Positions 43,848 through 54,573 of a stretch of DNA of 64,000 nt are shown piece after piece (position 1 is the stretch's first letter; each line of letters begins with the position of its first letter). The stretch spans positions 6,575,504 through 6,639,503 of the forward strand of contig OZ038460.1 in assembly GCA_964036195.1 (NCBI GenBank), in the 5' to 3' direction. The notes under the pieces were generated by a model. The model worked only from the letters and a program-made list of their open reading frames with translations, was not told where the DNA came from and ran no database searches. The position numbers were made by a program, and so were the translations under genes. The DNA comes from Sphaerolaimus hirsutus. Taxonomy: Eukaryota > Nematoda > Chromadorea > Monhysterida > Sphaerolaimidae.

Positions 43848-46097
43848 ATGTTTGGCGGTCTAATTAAGCTAATTGCTGTGCTGGTGTTGACGCCAGCGTC
43901 AACCGCAGGGGCGGACATTTACTACACGGCTGGGCAGCAGGCCACCGTGAATTTTAATCCAATGGCTGCTAATCCAGAACTAATTGCTGATTTCTTGGCA
44001 GACATTTCTACTTCTACGGCAGAGCAGAATGCCGTACAGCACCGTCACACGCATGCTCACCCGGTGAACGCGTTGCCGCTGACTGGGATACACCCAGAAT
44101 GCATGCGAGCAGCGCAAGATGCACAGCTCAACGCGACCCGGGGTGGGACACGCGTGACGCGTTCTTCGCGGGATGTGAGGGGCAGGGATGACGCCGAACC
44201 ACTGGATCTAAGTGTGGTTAGCGAATTGCAGCAAAGGTATGCGTCACCAGAGTGCGGACGTGTCGATGAGCGCGTTGAACGCGCCAGTGAACGCATTGAA
44301 CGCGTTGGTGGTATGAACGCGTTGTACAATTTTATGAAAACGCATGCACCGAATTCATGCTGGAAGGCAGAGAGTAGGCGTGTTACTCTTTATTTGGCAC
44401 CAACTTTGCCCGTATGTACATTGACATCACATGACATTGACAATTTTTTGCATGAGACAACCCCCATAGAAACGTCACGCCTGGCACTTTCATCATCCAT
44501 GTGCTCCCCAAGTCACGGGACGCCTCGTAGGGAAGCCTATATGGGAGATAGTGACACCACTGAACTTCTTTCGGAGGAATTGCATAATTTACAATTGCGA
44601 TTCCAAGCTTTGCAGGCACGTCAAGTACAACCAAATCACACAGCAGTTGACTCAACAGCAACGGCGATTTCGACTAAATTGCCGCCTGTACAAAATGCTA
44701 CCAAATTCACTACGGCGCCAGTGATCGACGCCAGCGCTGAACCAAGGGTCGATTCAAGTGACCCATGGATGCTAAAGGACTTAACTAAGCTACCAGGTTT
44801 GCATGTGAAAGATGGCAGGGCGGATTTGCTGCAGTATTGGATGCTGGCAAAGCCGCATATTTTAGATAAAATACCTTCCTACTCTGGCAAAACTGACACA
44901 CTGACATTCGCTGAATGGCGTCACATTGTCCAAATGGCTAGCCTTTCAGTGGCAGACACTGGTCTAGTCAACCAGTTTTGGATTGAAGTGTTTACTACTA
45001 AGTTGAAGGGAGACGCATACCGCGTCCTTACTACAATCACTACTCCTGAAAATTTGTCCAACCCAGCACAGGTATTAGAAGAATTGAATTCGATTTTCAA
45101 AGATACAAAAAAATTGTACTCTTTTTCTGAGTGGGAAGCGGCAGCTATGTTACGAAACAAAAGTTTTCTTGATTTTTACCTTCGATTGCTGTCCAAAATG
45201 CCATCAGAATATAAGGAGTCGGTAAATTTTGACCGCAAATTGATGGACAAAGTCATTTCGCTGAAATTGTGGAACAAGTTTGATGAAACTCGATATGACA
45301 AGTTTGTAGTGGCCAATTTTTGCAACGCGGCCAAGGCAAAACAGCTGCCACTAATCCAAACGATGCAGCTTCTAGAAGATTATTTTGTTAGTGTGAAAAA
45401 AGGACCTACAACTAGGGTGTAAAAAAATACTTTCTACGGAAAACGGAAACGGAAAAATTTTTTCAGCGGCCGGAAAACGGAACGGAAAACGGAAAAAAAA
45501 ATTTCAGCGGCCGGAAAACGGAAAAAGAGGCCGGAAAAACGGAAACGGAAAAATCAAATTAGCATGGAAATGGAAAAACTTGCTGAAATTTTGCCGGAAA
45601 ATGGATAAAATTTGCTGAAATTTTGCTGGAAGTGGAAAAAATTTGCAGTAATTTTGCTGGAAACAGAAAATTTTTCATGTCATTGACAATCTGCATGAAT
45701 TTTTACCAGTTTGGCTGATCAGAAAACAGAAAGTTGGGCCAGAAAAAGGTAAAATGAGGCGGAAAAATGGAAAATTGAGGCGGAAAATGGAAAAAAAGCA
45801 GAAAAACTGGAAATTGAGGCGGAAAACAGAAAAAAGGCGGAAAAACTGAAACTTAAGCCGGAAAACGGAAAATGAGCCAGAAAAACAGAAACAGAAAAAA
45901 AAGTTGCCGGAAAACGGAACGGAAAACGGAAAAAAAATTTCAGCAGCCGGAAAACGGAATGGAAAACGGAAAAAATTTGCCTGCGGAAAATGGAAACGGA
46001 AAACAGAAAACGGAAATTTGACACCCTACCTACAACAGCCAATACTTTGGCGGGTAATCGAGCAAACCTGTCTGGACCCCGCTCTAGTCCAGTCTGA
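43848..46097 (+). pseudogene. Gypsy gag, interrupted by a hAT insertion
   Basis: A 520-codon frame starts at ATG 43848 and runs into the hAT element at 45413. The frame continues in phase after it (46029-46094) and meets TGA at 46095. The N-terminus is hydrophobic like a signal peptide (LIKLIAVLVLTPASTAGA), unusual for gag. The middle is a low-complexity polar region with many His, Arg and Thr. The C-terminal half (about residues 310-520) has the capsid-like pattern seen in Gypsy gag: WMLKDLTKLPGLHVKDGRA, FAEWRHIVQMA, FWIEVFTTKLKGDAYRVL and WEAAAMLRNKSFLDFYLRLL. Its product would assemble the particle. It is not functional as it stands. Confidence 0.8.
45413..46028. mobile_element. hAT-type MITE, AAACGG family, inserted in gag
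   Basis: TAGGGTGTAAAAAAATAC at the left and GGAAATTTGACACCCTA at the right, perfect 8-bp duplication CCTACAAC at 45405-45412 and 46029-46036. Body is GGAAAACGG-type repeats with a central AAAATTTGCTGAAATTTTGC segment also present at 56133. It proves that the Gypsy element was already in place when this family moved. Confidence 0.93.
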
Positions 46098-47210
46098 TTT
46101 TCTGTGAAAAAATTAATGGCAGATAACGCAGCGGACCCTTGGTGTCCGAGACCTAATCATTCTGGCCATCGCGCAAGTGAATGTCGGGTCACGTTGCATC
46201 AGAGTCCTGCAGCTAACACCCCTGCAGTGATGCCCACCACTAAGTCAGAAGGATATGGACAGGTCCGACATTACGGACCACCTCACACCACAGAGGCGTC
46301 TTTACCCAGGACTCCTGCATTTGCCAAACTAGGGCTTGCGGGCGAGAATGCTGATGCTGATGCTGAAGTTGATGCTGATGCTGATGCTGAGCTGACGCCG
46401 CCCGACGGGCAACTCGATTTGTACTGTGACAAATTTCGCCACAGGCTAGCTGCTACGCTGAAATCTGAGAATGAGGGTGTGTTAAATAACTGGAGTCAAA
46501 ACTTTTGGCTACAATTGCAATCACGCTACCCAATTCAGGTCCCAACTTCGACAATGACGTTATCGACTTCTTTGAGAGCGTATTCTCCACCGGCGCCAGT
46601 CCTGTTTCAGGCGAGAACACTGTCTGAGTTGAATGACAACTCGATTCAACATGATTCACTTACACAGAATGATGGAATGATACACGTGGTTTTGGAAAAT
46701 GAAATTACTTGTTATCATGCAAAACATATCGATTCCTCCTATGGCGTTGCTGCTTTAAGCAAAACACACACACACACATGCATTGGTGAAAACCAATGGC
46801 TAGCTGTCCGAGTTGAAAAAGCTAATGGCCCGCAAGTGTATGCACAGGTAAACATTGAGGGTCTACCGTCAAAAGTGATTTTGGACACTGGCTGCACTAG
46901 GTTCATTGTACCGATGAAACTACTATTAGAAATCGCTGAAAAAACCGGTTTGGACACAGACAAGTTTCTTCGCACAACAGATGTCCAAGTATACATGCTC
47001 AATGGAAAAACAGACACTGGGACCATGTGTGAAATTCCATTGTTCATGGAACATGCCTCGCCTATAGATAAAGTCCTCAGGAAAGTCCTGGTAGTGTGTC
47101 TGGTCAACATGAACGCTGACGCAATGCCTGAGGTATTACTCGGGACGGATGTTATGTCATTTCTCAACCTGGCATTTCTAGGTGTTGTGGCTCATACCAC
47201 TGGCACTTGA
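46098..47210 (+). pseudogene. Gypsy nucleocapsid-like region and protease
   Basis: This frame is in the same phase as gag and follows its TGA directly. Near the start is WCPRPNHSGHRASEC, a zinc-knuckle pattern in which the second Cys is Pro. A short repeat ADADAEVDADADAE (GATGCT tandem) follows at about 46350-46390. The aspartic protease motif VILDTGCTRFIVP lies at about 46878, and EVLLGTDVMSFLN is the matching C-terminal ALLG-type motif. It would cut the polyprotein. It ends at 47210, overlapping the next frame by 29 bases. Confidence 0.78.
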
Positions 47211-48565
47211 GAAACAAACAAAAATCACGCCAGTGAAAGACGAAAAAACTACGTGTCAATTTGAGAAATTAGAAAACGATTTCACTAATTGTCTTGCTCA
47301 AAAAATTTTGTTGAAGAAAAAGTTATATGTTCCGGCCCATGGGACCGCACAGATAGCTGTCACACCACGCAGACCGACTAATATTTCAACTCAGAGCTGG
47401 AAGAATGCTGTTTCTCTCTACACTAATACCGATTTGGAATCGACAAGCGGGCTAACCATGTACAACACCATAATTGCACATGATACAAAATCACACACAT
47501 ACTTGACCATGTTCAACCCAAGTGATGCGCCGGTAGAATTGCCCAAGGGGCATCATGTGGCACACGCGTCACTGATTCACAAAAGTTCGCTTTACAAGCC
47601 AAGCACCTGCTTCAGCAAGATATTAGGTTTTGAATGTCAAGATGTTTTGCTAGAAAATCACACAGGGACACCACCTGACACAGAGCACCCCGTTCAGGCC
47701 AAAAACAGATGCTATAAAGCGGTAACTATGCCTCAACCACTAAATGAACACACCTCTATGGTTGATGACACGGAGCCATCCCCAATGACCACAGAGCAGC
47801 GGGTTGAATTTATTTTAGCTAATCTTCCTAGCAAAAATTGTATTCCGCTCACAGTAGAACAGTCACAAGTTTTTCGCGATTTATTGGCAGAATTCCACGA
47901 CATTTTCTCATGTACTGAATATGATGTGGGTTGCACCCCGCTAGTGTCACATGCGATACTTACGGACCCTCCCATCAAACAAGCACCACGATATGAACCA
48001 ACTTTCAAGCGGGATTTCATCAATAAAACAATAAAATCCATGCTACATGAGGGCATCATAGAGCACTCTGATGGACCATGGGCGTCACCAATCACGATTG
48101 CCCCCAAGGGACCCAATGATTGGCGCTTCTGCGTCGATTTCAAACTTGTTAATCTGATCACGAAAATTGATTCTCACCCGCTGCCTAGGATAGGGGAAAT
48201 ACTCACAGAATTTGCTGGTCGCAAAGTGTTCACGGCCATCGACATCCGCCATGGATACTACAACGTCCCCTTGGCAGACAAGGATTCTAAGGAGAAAACC
48301 ATTTTCGTGTGTAGCTTAGGGCAGTTCAGATACACGAGAAGGATCATGCAACTCTGGAGCTACTTTCCAGAGGCTCATGAACTGTATGCTCATGGATTTA
48401 AATGAGAATTTGTCTCGCGCATGGGTGTGTGCCTACGTCGACGACGTACTGTGCTGTTCTGACACCGTGGACAAACATTTAGGCCACTTACACAGATTTT
48501 GCACCTGCGGTGGGCAAACCTGCACATGCAACCTAAAAAATGCAATATTTTTACCTCTACATTGA
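47182..48565 (+). pseudogene. Gypsy reverse transcriptase, frameshifted
   Basis: The first frame (47182-48405, +1 relative to protease) contains WASPITIAPKGPNDWRFCVDF and LPRIGEILTEFAGRKVFTAIDI, the classic early RT motifs. After FRYTRR near 48340 the frame is lost, and the continuation is in another phase, with the catalytic YVDD at about 48434 (AYVDDVLCCSD). A further shift near 48540 leads into the connection region. The frame changes disable the enzyme. I describe the breaks but do not rebuild the protein. Confidence 0.88.
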
Positions 48566-49724
48566 AATATCTGGGGCACCAAATATCCGCCCAGGGAATC
48601 TCCCCGGCACCTCACACGTTGAGGCGATGACATCATTACCCAAAGTGCACACTAAACAGGAGCTGCGCCAATTTCTAGGCAAATGTGTGTACTATTCACA
48701 CTTCATTCCCAATTACAGTAGGATTTCTGCACCATTATATGCGGTGCTGAAAGGCCGCATACCCAAACATGGCGAGACTCCTTTTGAATGGTCAGAAGAC
48801 ATGTTGAATGCCTGGGCTACCTTGAAACACTGTCTAGCAAGCCCACCAGTTTTGGTACATCCAGTCCGTGACAGCAAGCCGTTTTACCTGGAAACTGATG
48901 CCAGCGCCACAGGGCTTGGTTCCGTGCTCTCCCAATTTGGAGACAACGGACATATGCACCCAATTTCATTCATTTCAAAGCGGCTCACGCACCCGCATTC
49001 GACATTCTCGGCAGCGGAATTGGAAGCACTTTGTGTAGCGTGGGCTATACGCCGCCTGGCCGACTTTGTAGAAGGTCAACAACTAATTGTCATCACTGAT
49101 AACAGTGGGATACAACAGGCGTTACGCTCCCCACATCACCATAAGTTGGAATGGTGGTCCATATTTCTGAGTGATAAAATCACCAAATTCATTCACCAAC
49201 CAGGAATTCCGAATACTGTAGCAGATGCGCTTTCCCGTAACCCCATTGAGGAACCACAGTTCGGTGTCGAAGAGTTAGCAGAAGGCACAGACTTGGTAAA
49301 AGGATTCGCCGCTAACATGATCTCCAAGGGGGTCAAATTCCATGGAGATGTGCATTTGAAAAAAACGGTAGCTCTTACACAGAAAATCGATTGGCAGAAA
49401 ATCCAAGAAAACAACCCAGAACTCAGTTCCGTCTTGAGCCAGCTTCATGGAGACCCAACCGCGATACCCAATGCACAGGTTATTGGCGGTATACTCTACC
49501 ACAAGGTGATGGGCAGCAGCAATGAGTATGCGATATGGCCGCCAAAGACATGGCAAGATGCCTGCTTAGCTCAAGCTCATTTTGGCATTTATGCCAGCCA
49601 CGGTGGTCAGGCACGAACTCTAGAACTATTGTGTCATTATTTTTCGTGGCCAAGCTTAAAAGATGACGTTTTACAATTTTGCTCTAATTGTACAAATTGC
49701 ATGCAATTCAAAAAGCATAGGTAA
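48566..49724 (+). pseudogene. Gypsy RT C-terminus, RNase H and integrase zinc domain
   Basis: The frame carries the RT tail (TKQELRQFLGKCVYYSHFIP), RNase H with YLETDASATGLGSVLS, AELEALCVAWAIRRL, ITDNSGIQQAL and TVADALSRNP, and then the integrase HHCC zinc-binding domain (HFGIYASHGGQARTLELL, later CSNCTNC). RNase H motifs look complete. It ends in a stop at 49722, and the integrase core resumes in another frame about 40 bases later. Confidence 0.88.
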
Positions 49725-49763
49725 CACCCTGGCCCCATTGGAGCGGTAGAAACACCCTAACAG

Positions 49764-50534
49764 TTGTTTGAAGTGCTCCACATAGACACGATGCAGCTAG
49801 AACACAATGATAAAAAGTCAAAAGTAATAGTTGCAGTCGACGCGTTTACCCGTTATGTGATCGCATTTCCAGTCTCCTCGCTGAATGCAAACACAGTGGC
49901 CAGGGCAGTTCTAACCTGTGTATTCCTGATTTTTGGTGCACCACGATTATTGGTGACAGATCAGGGAACGGAATATGTCAACACAAATTTTCATGAAATG
50001 TGTGCACAATTTGGCACGGCACACTCTCCGACCCTCTCACATAACCCAGCTGCCAACGGAATGGTTGAATCTGGTTATGGCCAAATTCGGGAAATTTATG
50101 CCATTTTGAAAAAAGAATATCCAGCATTGCATTGGCGAGACCCATTGCCTATGACTATTCTCAAACATAATTTGGCGTTTAATCGCAATACCGCCTGTTG
50201 CCCCTTCTTTTTGGTGTATGGGTTCATGCCGCATTGGAATTTGCTATATGTGGCAGCTAGAAATTCCGATGTACAAGCTGTGCGCATGGCGGCCAAGTCA
50301 CACAGCAACAAAAATCAATTGCTTTACAAGCAGTATTTAGATAGTAAACACACAGTGGTCATTGTGCCTGGAGACGTGGTGATGGTTCGCAATCTTTCCC
50401 CAAACCGCACCCTACCTAAATTTACAGGCCCTCTAAAGGTCCTGGATGTAAATGGGCCCACTGTAATTGTTGAGTATAACAATTCTGCATGTAAAGTCCC
50501 GCACCGTTTTTGTTGGTGGGTAAACACACTGTAG
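49764..50534 (+). pseudogene. Gypsy integrase catalytic core and C-terminal domain
   Basis: The DDE core is visible as AVDAFTRYVIAFP, VTDQGTEYVN and NPAANGMVESGYGQIRE, with the three acidic residues in place. The C-terminus has LPKFTGPLKVLDVNGPT, a GPY/F-type module typical of one large group of Ty3/Gypsy elements. A stop (CTAA at about 49758) and a frame change separate it from the zinc domain. It ends at TAG 50532. Confidence 0.88.
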
Positions 50535-50688
50535 TGATTTGTGCAGAATTCGCACTTACTAGTTGCAAGTTTATTTCCTTGCGCTTTATTATTTATTCTA
50601 TTTACACCACACAAAAATTTCCAGTGACGATTTCGTTTGCCACCTTAAACCACAAAAAAACGTGTTTGATTCATAATAAATCAAAAAT

Positions 50689-52182
50689 GATGTTTATCAG
50701 TTTGCTAGGGTGGCTGGCGGCATCATTTACGCTAGCGCTGGCCAGAAAAGATGCCCAAAATCTACCCCAAGACACACTCACCCCTGGCTCGGCGGCATCC
50801 TCCTCCCTGGACGTGTGTGTGCGCGATGACAACAAAGACGGCGACGAGAATGCAGCAGAGCCGCTGGACTCTACACAAACTGTATGCACACCAACATCTC
50901 TTTGCATGGAACAACAACCCAGCACCAGTAATGCACAGGAGACATCACTGCCGCGACTAGCTGACGGTTCTATTGACTATGAAACCCGCTACCACCAGGT
51001 TTCGTTACTGTAGCTACTACATTTTACAATACTGCATTCACGCCGCTAAAAATTTGCCCCGGCAGTACTAAGTAAATGCGTGAAATATTTTTGCCATGAG
51101 AAAAAGAAAAAAAAATGCATGAGCAAGCCTACCAAATACCTAAACATTTTTGCAAATCATGTGCAGGACATGAGCACTTTGACTGAACGCTACACGGCCT
51201 TGCAAGCTGCGTTTCAGACAGCACGCGATAATGCAGACAAGCGACATCACGCAGTCCAAGGATACAAAGTGGGTTCCACCATTCTACGTCATTGAAATTG
51301 GGATGCGTAAAATCAAACTTAACTAAATCTGACATAAAATTACCCATTTAACTTTCTGGCTGAAAGCAATTACATTGCGGCTAAGACTAATTCTACTATT
51401 TTCCCCTGCCTAGACCCGCTTACAGCTCACAACCATCTAAGCAACTATATTTGAAGCAGGTGGAATGCGACCGTCTGCACCGTAATCTGACTGATGTGCA
51501 ACACCTGTGCCATCAACAAGCTGTTACAATTGCACAAAATGCGCAAGAGCTTGAGCATTTACGGTTGGAACCGGCATGCCGTGTGGCCGCCGCGTCTGTT
51601 GCAGCGCAGACAGAGACTTCTATTTTCTCTACGGTACACACATTTTCAGCAATTTTATTGCCTATCTATTTATTGCAACTTTATTTTATTGTTAAGCCTA
51701 TATAAAGATTGCTAATGTGCTGACCACATATAGGCGGGATCTGACAATCCCATATTTGAAAAATTTGAACAGGCGTAGTCATGACGTCGGCGTTAAAATA
51801 ACCCAATTTACAGCGTCGCACATTCGACATCAACGACCAAAGCACATTCTACTGGAGGGCTGACCACGCACCTGTGCATACATCACAGAACACCTTGATG
51901 CCTAACCCACCTGAAATCCGCCGCCACCGCTTCGCTGAACCTCTCGGGGATGTCGCAGCACCCGAAGACCACCCCGCATCCTCACTGCATGATAGTGTAC
52001 CTGCAACACCCGTTTTGCTGCGCCGCCGCCCGCGCGCTAGGCACCCCGTGCCAGATTCCGTTTATCGCAACACCGCTGCGCGTGTAACATGCCATCCAAG
52101 CGCGCATGCATATTCTCATGCTCACTGTCATGACCACCGCCGTCGCGCTACGCGTTCTTGCTCGCCTACTTCCCACCGTTAG
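50689..52182 (+). CDS. Extra 3' gene of the Gypsy element: spliced, signal peptide and coiled coil
   Basis: Proposed exons: 50689-50998, 51168-51266, 51453-51631, then either 51735-51779 (ends GAACAGGCGTAG) or 51888-52182. Every join is phase 0 and every intron is GT-AG (CAG|GTTTCG, GTGCAG|GAC, AAA|GTGGGT, GAAG|CAG, ACG|GTACAC, ATATAG|GCG). The first exon begins MMFISLLGWLAASFTLALA, a signal-peptide-like stretch, followed by an acidic Ser/Thr-rich region. The second and third encode a heptad pattern (LTERYTALQAAFQ; LHRNLTDVQHL; AQELEHLRLE), probably a coiled coil. The last exon option is Arg/Pro/His-rich. It occupies the position of envelope genes in some Gypsy elements, but I see no transmembrane anchor or fusion motif. 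It may be an accessory gene or a captured host gene. I do not recognise it. The frame is open throughout, unlike pol. Confidence 0.5.
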
Positions 52183-52312
52183 AGGTGTTTTAAAAATACT
52201 AGCCGCGCCCTACAGCTTTCTGTTTCTGTTTATTTGCGGGAGGGAAAAAAGAGTATGATTTTGATTTTGGATTTCGTGATAAGCTTGTGATTGGGCCCTT
52301 TTGGCCAGAGTT

Positions 52313-52325
52313 GGAGGGGGGAATA
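52313..52325 (+). promoter_or_regulatory. Polypurine tract
   Basis: GGAGGGGGGAATA lies directly before the 3' LTR, the expected place and composition for the plus-strand primer of an LTR element. Confidence 0.85.
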
Positions 52326-52463
52326 TGTTGTATTTCCCTTGTTGTGCACGTAATTAATGCTTCTTCTTGCTTTGTGTTTAAGCTTACTTCACACGTACAA
52401 TTGAGATCGCCGTAAACACATAAATCATCAACTCGATATATCGGACCCCCCACACACTCAACA
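52326..52463 (+). repeat. 3' long terminal repeat
   Basis: 138 bp, aligned without gaps to the 5' LTR. Four substitutions separate them (within CACRTACAATYGAG and GATMTATYGG). It is followed by ACTG, the target duplication. Confidence 0.95.
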
Positions 52464-52610
52464 ACTGCGTACCAAAAAAATCACTGCGTGCGTGCAGTAA
52501 TGTGCTTGAAATAGTGGGACATTTACAAATTGTGTCGCAGTATGTATGTCTTGCTAATACTGTGTCGTCGAGCAAAATCGTGGCTTCAGATAAGAAATTT
52601 TGGGCTGAAA

Positions 52611-52736
52611 ATGGATTCCAACAACGATGTTGTCGCCGTCGACAGCACTAACTCCAAGTTGGAAGATAAAAAGATGACTTACCGTGTTTCTTCTAATAGA
52701 ATGGCTGCCTCCAATAGAACGGCACCTCCCATATAA
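52611..52736 (+). pseudogene. Small frame shared by ACGCTT-family hAT copies
   Basis: From ATG 52611 the frame reads MDSNNDVVAVDSTNSKLED, and the copy on the minus strand starting at 54212 reads MDSDEDVVAVDSSNSKLED. Most differences between copies are conservative at the protein level. The second half of each frame runs into a small internal foldback (TTACCGTGTTTCTTCTAATA; 52679-52802 and 54025-54147). It could be a remnant of the first transposase exon. Confidence 0.4.
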
Positions 52737-52802
52737 CGGCAGCCAAAAAAAGTTGATGAAAAAAATTGAATGGTGCTCTCCTATGATAAGAAATATGGTA
52801 AG
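52679..52802. mobile_element. Small foldback inside the ACGCTT-family hAT
   Basis: TTACCGTGTTTCTTCTAATA at the left and TGATAAGAAATATGGTAA at the right, with repeated TAGAACGGC units between. The related copy at 54025-54147 has the same ends, so it was present in their common ancestor. Confidence 0.6.
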
Positions 52803-52847
52803 TGTCGCTGCCGATGAATTGCCAAACAACATACGAGGGCAGACTAC

Positions 52848-53754
52848 TAGTGATGGAAAAGCGCCAGAAAAAATGGCGCCAGGCGCCAAGGGCGCCATGG
52901 CGCCATTCGGAAAGTGGGCGCCAAGCGCCAAGGGCGCCACAGAAAAAGGGCGCCAGGCGCCAAGGGCGCCATGGCGCCATTCGGAAAGTGGGCGCCAGGC
53001 GCCAGGGGCGCCACGGAAAGTGGGCGCCAAGCGCCAAAGGCGCCATGGCGCCATTTGGAAAATAGGGCGCCAGGCGCCAAGGGCGCCAGGATAAAAAAGT
53101 GCCTACAACACCATGCGTGTGCTAAAAATGTTTCTACAGCACCATTTTACGCGCATTCACTTCTTAATTCGCGTTCTCCAGGATGTAATGAACAAAAACA
53201 AGGCTAGCAACAAAATTTTTTTGAATAAAATCCACATGATGAATTCAAACGCAATGGAAATTGTCATTTGACAACAATCCATTCAAAACAAATAGACCTT
53301 TCCAAACAATGTTTCCTAATTGCAATGATTCAAATCCGTTTATTTATGATTTTGCAAGTTAGACGGTCCATCATTCTTGTCTTCTGATCCGTCAGACAGA
53401 TCTGATGAACCGTTGGACAAAAGATTTCCACCCACTCACACCACTCCATCCATTTTTCTGGCAAATTTAGATCATCCACGGATGCGTTTTTCATTTTTTT
53501 TTTCATTTACACAGCACTCACCGTGAAACCCTGCTGGCGCCTTTTTGGCGCCCTTCTAAAGCAGGGCGCCAGGCGCCAAGGGCGCCACGGAAAAAGGGCG
53601 CCAAGCGCCAAGGGCGCCATGGCGCCTTTCAGTATGTGGGCGCCAGGCGCCAAGGGCGCCACAGAAAAAGGGCGCCAAGCGCCAATGGCGCCATGGCGCG
53701 GCGCCCTTTGGCGCCCTCAAATGGCGCCAGCGCCATGGCGCCATTCCATCACTA
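52848..53754. mobile_element. hAT-type element, GGCGCC family
   Basis: TAGTGATGGAAAAGCGCC at the left and GGCGCCATTCCATCACTA at the right. The 8-bp duplication is CAGACTAC: intact at 52840-52847, and at the right split by the next insertion into CAGAC (53755-53759) and TAC (54582-54584). Arrays of GGCGCCAAGGGCGCCATGGC flank a unique centre (53110-53530). Confidence 0.9.
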
Positions 53755-53759
53755 CAGAC

Positions 53760-54573
53760 CAGAGTTGTTAAAATACCGGTATTTTTGGAAAGCGTAAGCG
53801 TAAGCGTAAATACACTTTCCAAATTTTCAGTATGGATACTGAAAGCGTAAGGTATTTTTAAAATACCTGGGAAAGCGTAAATAAAAGCGTAAGCGTAAAA
53901 AAATTTTAAGATACGTTTTCTCAGTGAATTCTTTCCAAATCAAGTTCTCAGCGACATTTTTCGGATGTCCACTTTAGTAGTCTGCCCTCATATGTTGTTT
54001 GGCAATTCATCGGCAGCGACACTTACCGTATTTCTTCTAATAGAAGAGCACCGTTCAATTTTTTTGTCAACTTTATTTGCCTGCCGTTCTATGGGAGGTG
54101 CCGTTCTATTGGAGGCTGCCGTTCTATTAGAAGAAACACGGTAAGTCATCTTTGTATCTTCCAACTTGGAGTTACTGCTGTCGACGGCGACAACATCTTC
54201 GTCGGAATCCATTTTCAGCCCAACATTTCTTATCTGAAGCCATGATTTTGCTCGACGACACAGTATTAGCAAGACATTCATACTGCGACACAATTTGTAA
54301 ATGTGCCACTATTTCCAGCACATTACTGCACGCACGCAGTAACTTTTTTGGTACGCAGTTTCGTTCACTCTTTTTTGTGGTTTTATGCTTTTTCAAAAGT
54401 GTACAACTGAACAGTGTGAAAAGCTTTTTTACGCTTTTAGTACCCGGGTATTTTGGCCGGGAAAGCGTAAAAAAGCGTACGGGTATTTTCTGAAAGCGTA
54501 AGCGTAAGCGTAAGTATAAATACCCATTTACCCGGGTATTTCGGGTAAGCGTAAATACGCTTTCGCAACTCTG
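53760..54573. mobile_element. hAT-type element, ACGCTT family, inverted copy inside its own relative
   Basis: CAGAGTTGTTAAAATACCGG at the left and GCTTTCGCAACTCTG at the right, perfect 8-bp duplication CTACAGAC at 53752-53759 and 54574-54581. Relative to the host copy 43418-54802 it lies in the opposite orientation. It is 814 bp, close in length to the copy at 6180. Confidence 0.93.

Larger units (their letters stand above)
43636..52463 (+). mobile_element. Ty3/Gypsy LTR retrotransposon, complete but decayed
   Basis: Two 138-bp LTRs (43636-43773, 52326-52463) start TGTTG and end CAACA and differ at 4 positions. The 4-bp duplication ACTG flanks it (43632-43635, 52464-52467). A primer-binding site follows the 5' LTR and a purine tract precedes the 3' LTR. 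The order gag, protease, reverse transcriptase, RNase H, integrase is that of Ty3/Gypsy. An extra gene follows integrase. Several frameshifts, stops and one hAT insertion show it is no longer functional. Confidence 0.95.

Noticed and set aside
46350..46395. GATGCT repeat as an independent microsatellite
   Set aside because: It lies within the Gypsy frame, multiples of three keep the frame, and it is short. It is treated as part of that ORF.
50689..52182. Calling the extra Gypsy gene an envelope protein
   Set aside because: Position alone fits, but I see no transmembrane anchor, furin-like site or fusion peptide, and the coiled coil plus introns do not prove it.
52554..53822. Overlapping 90-165 codon frames on both strands rich in APWRLWRLAP or GAKRQGRHG
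   Set aside because: They arise from GGCGCC-type arrays in a hAT element; such palindromic repeats are open in several frames and have no protein-like features.
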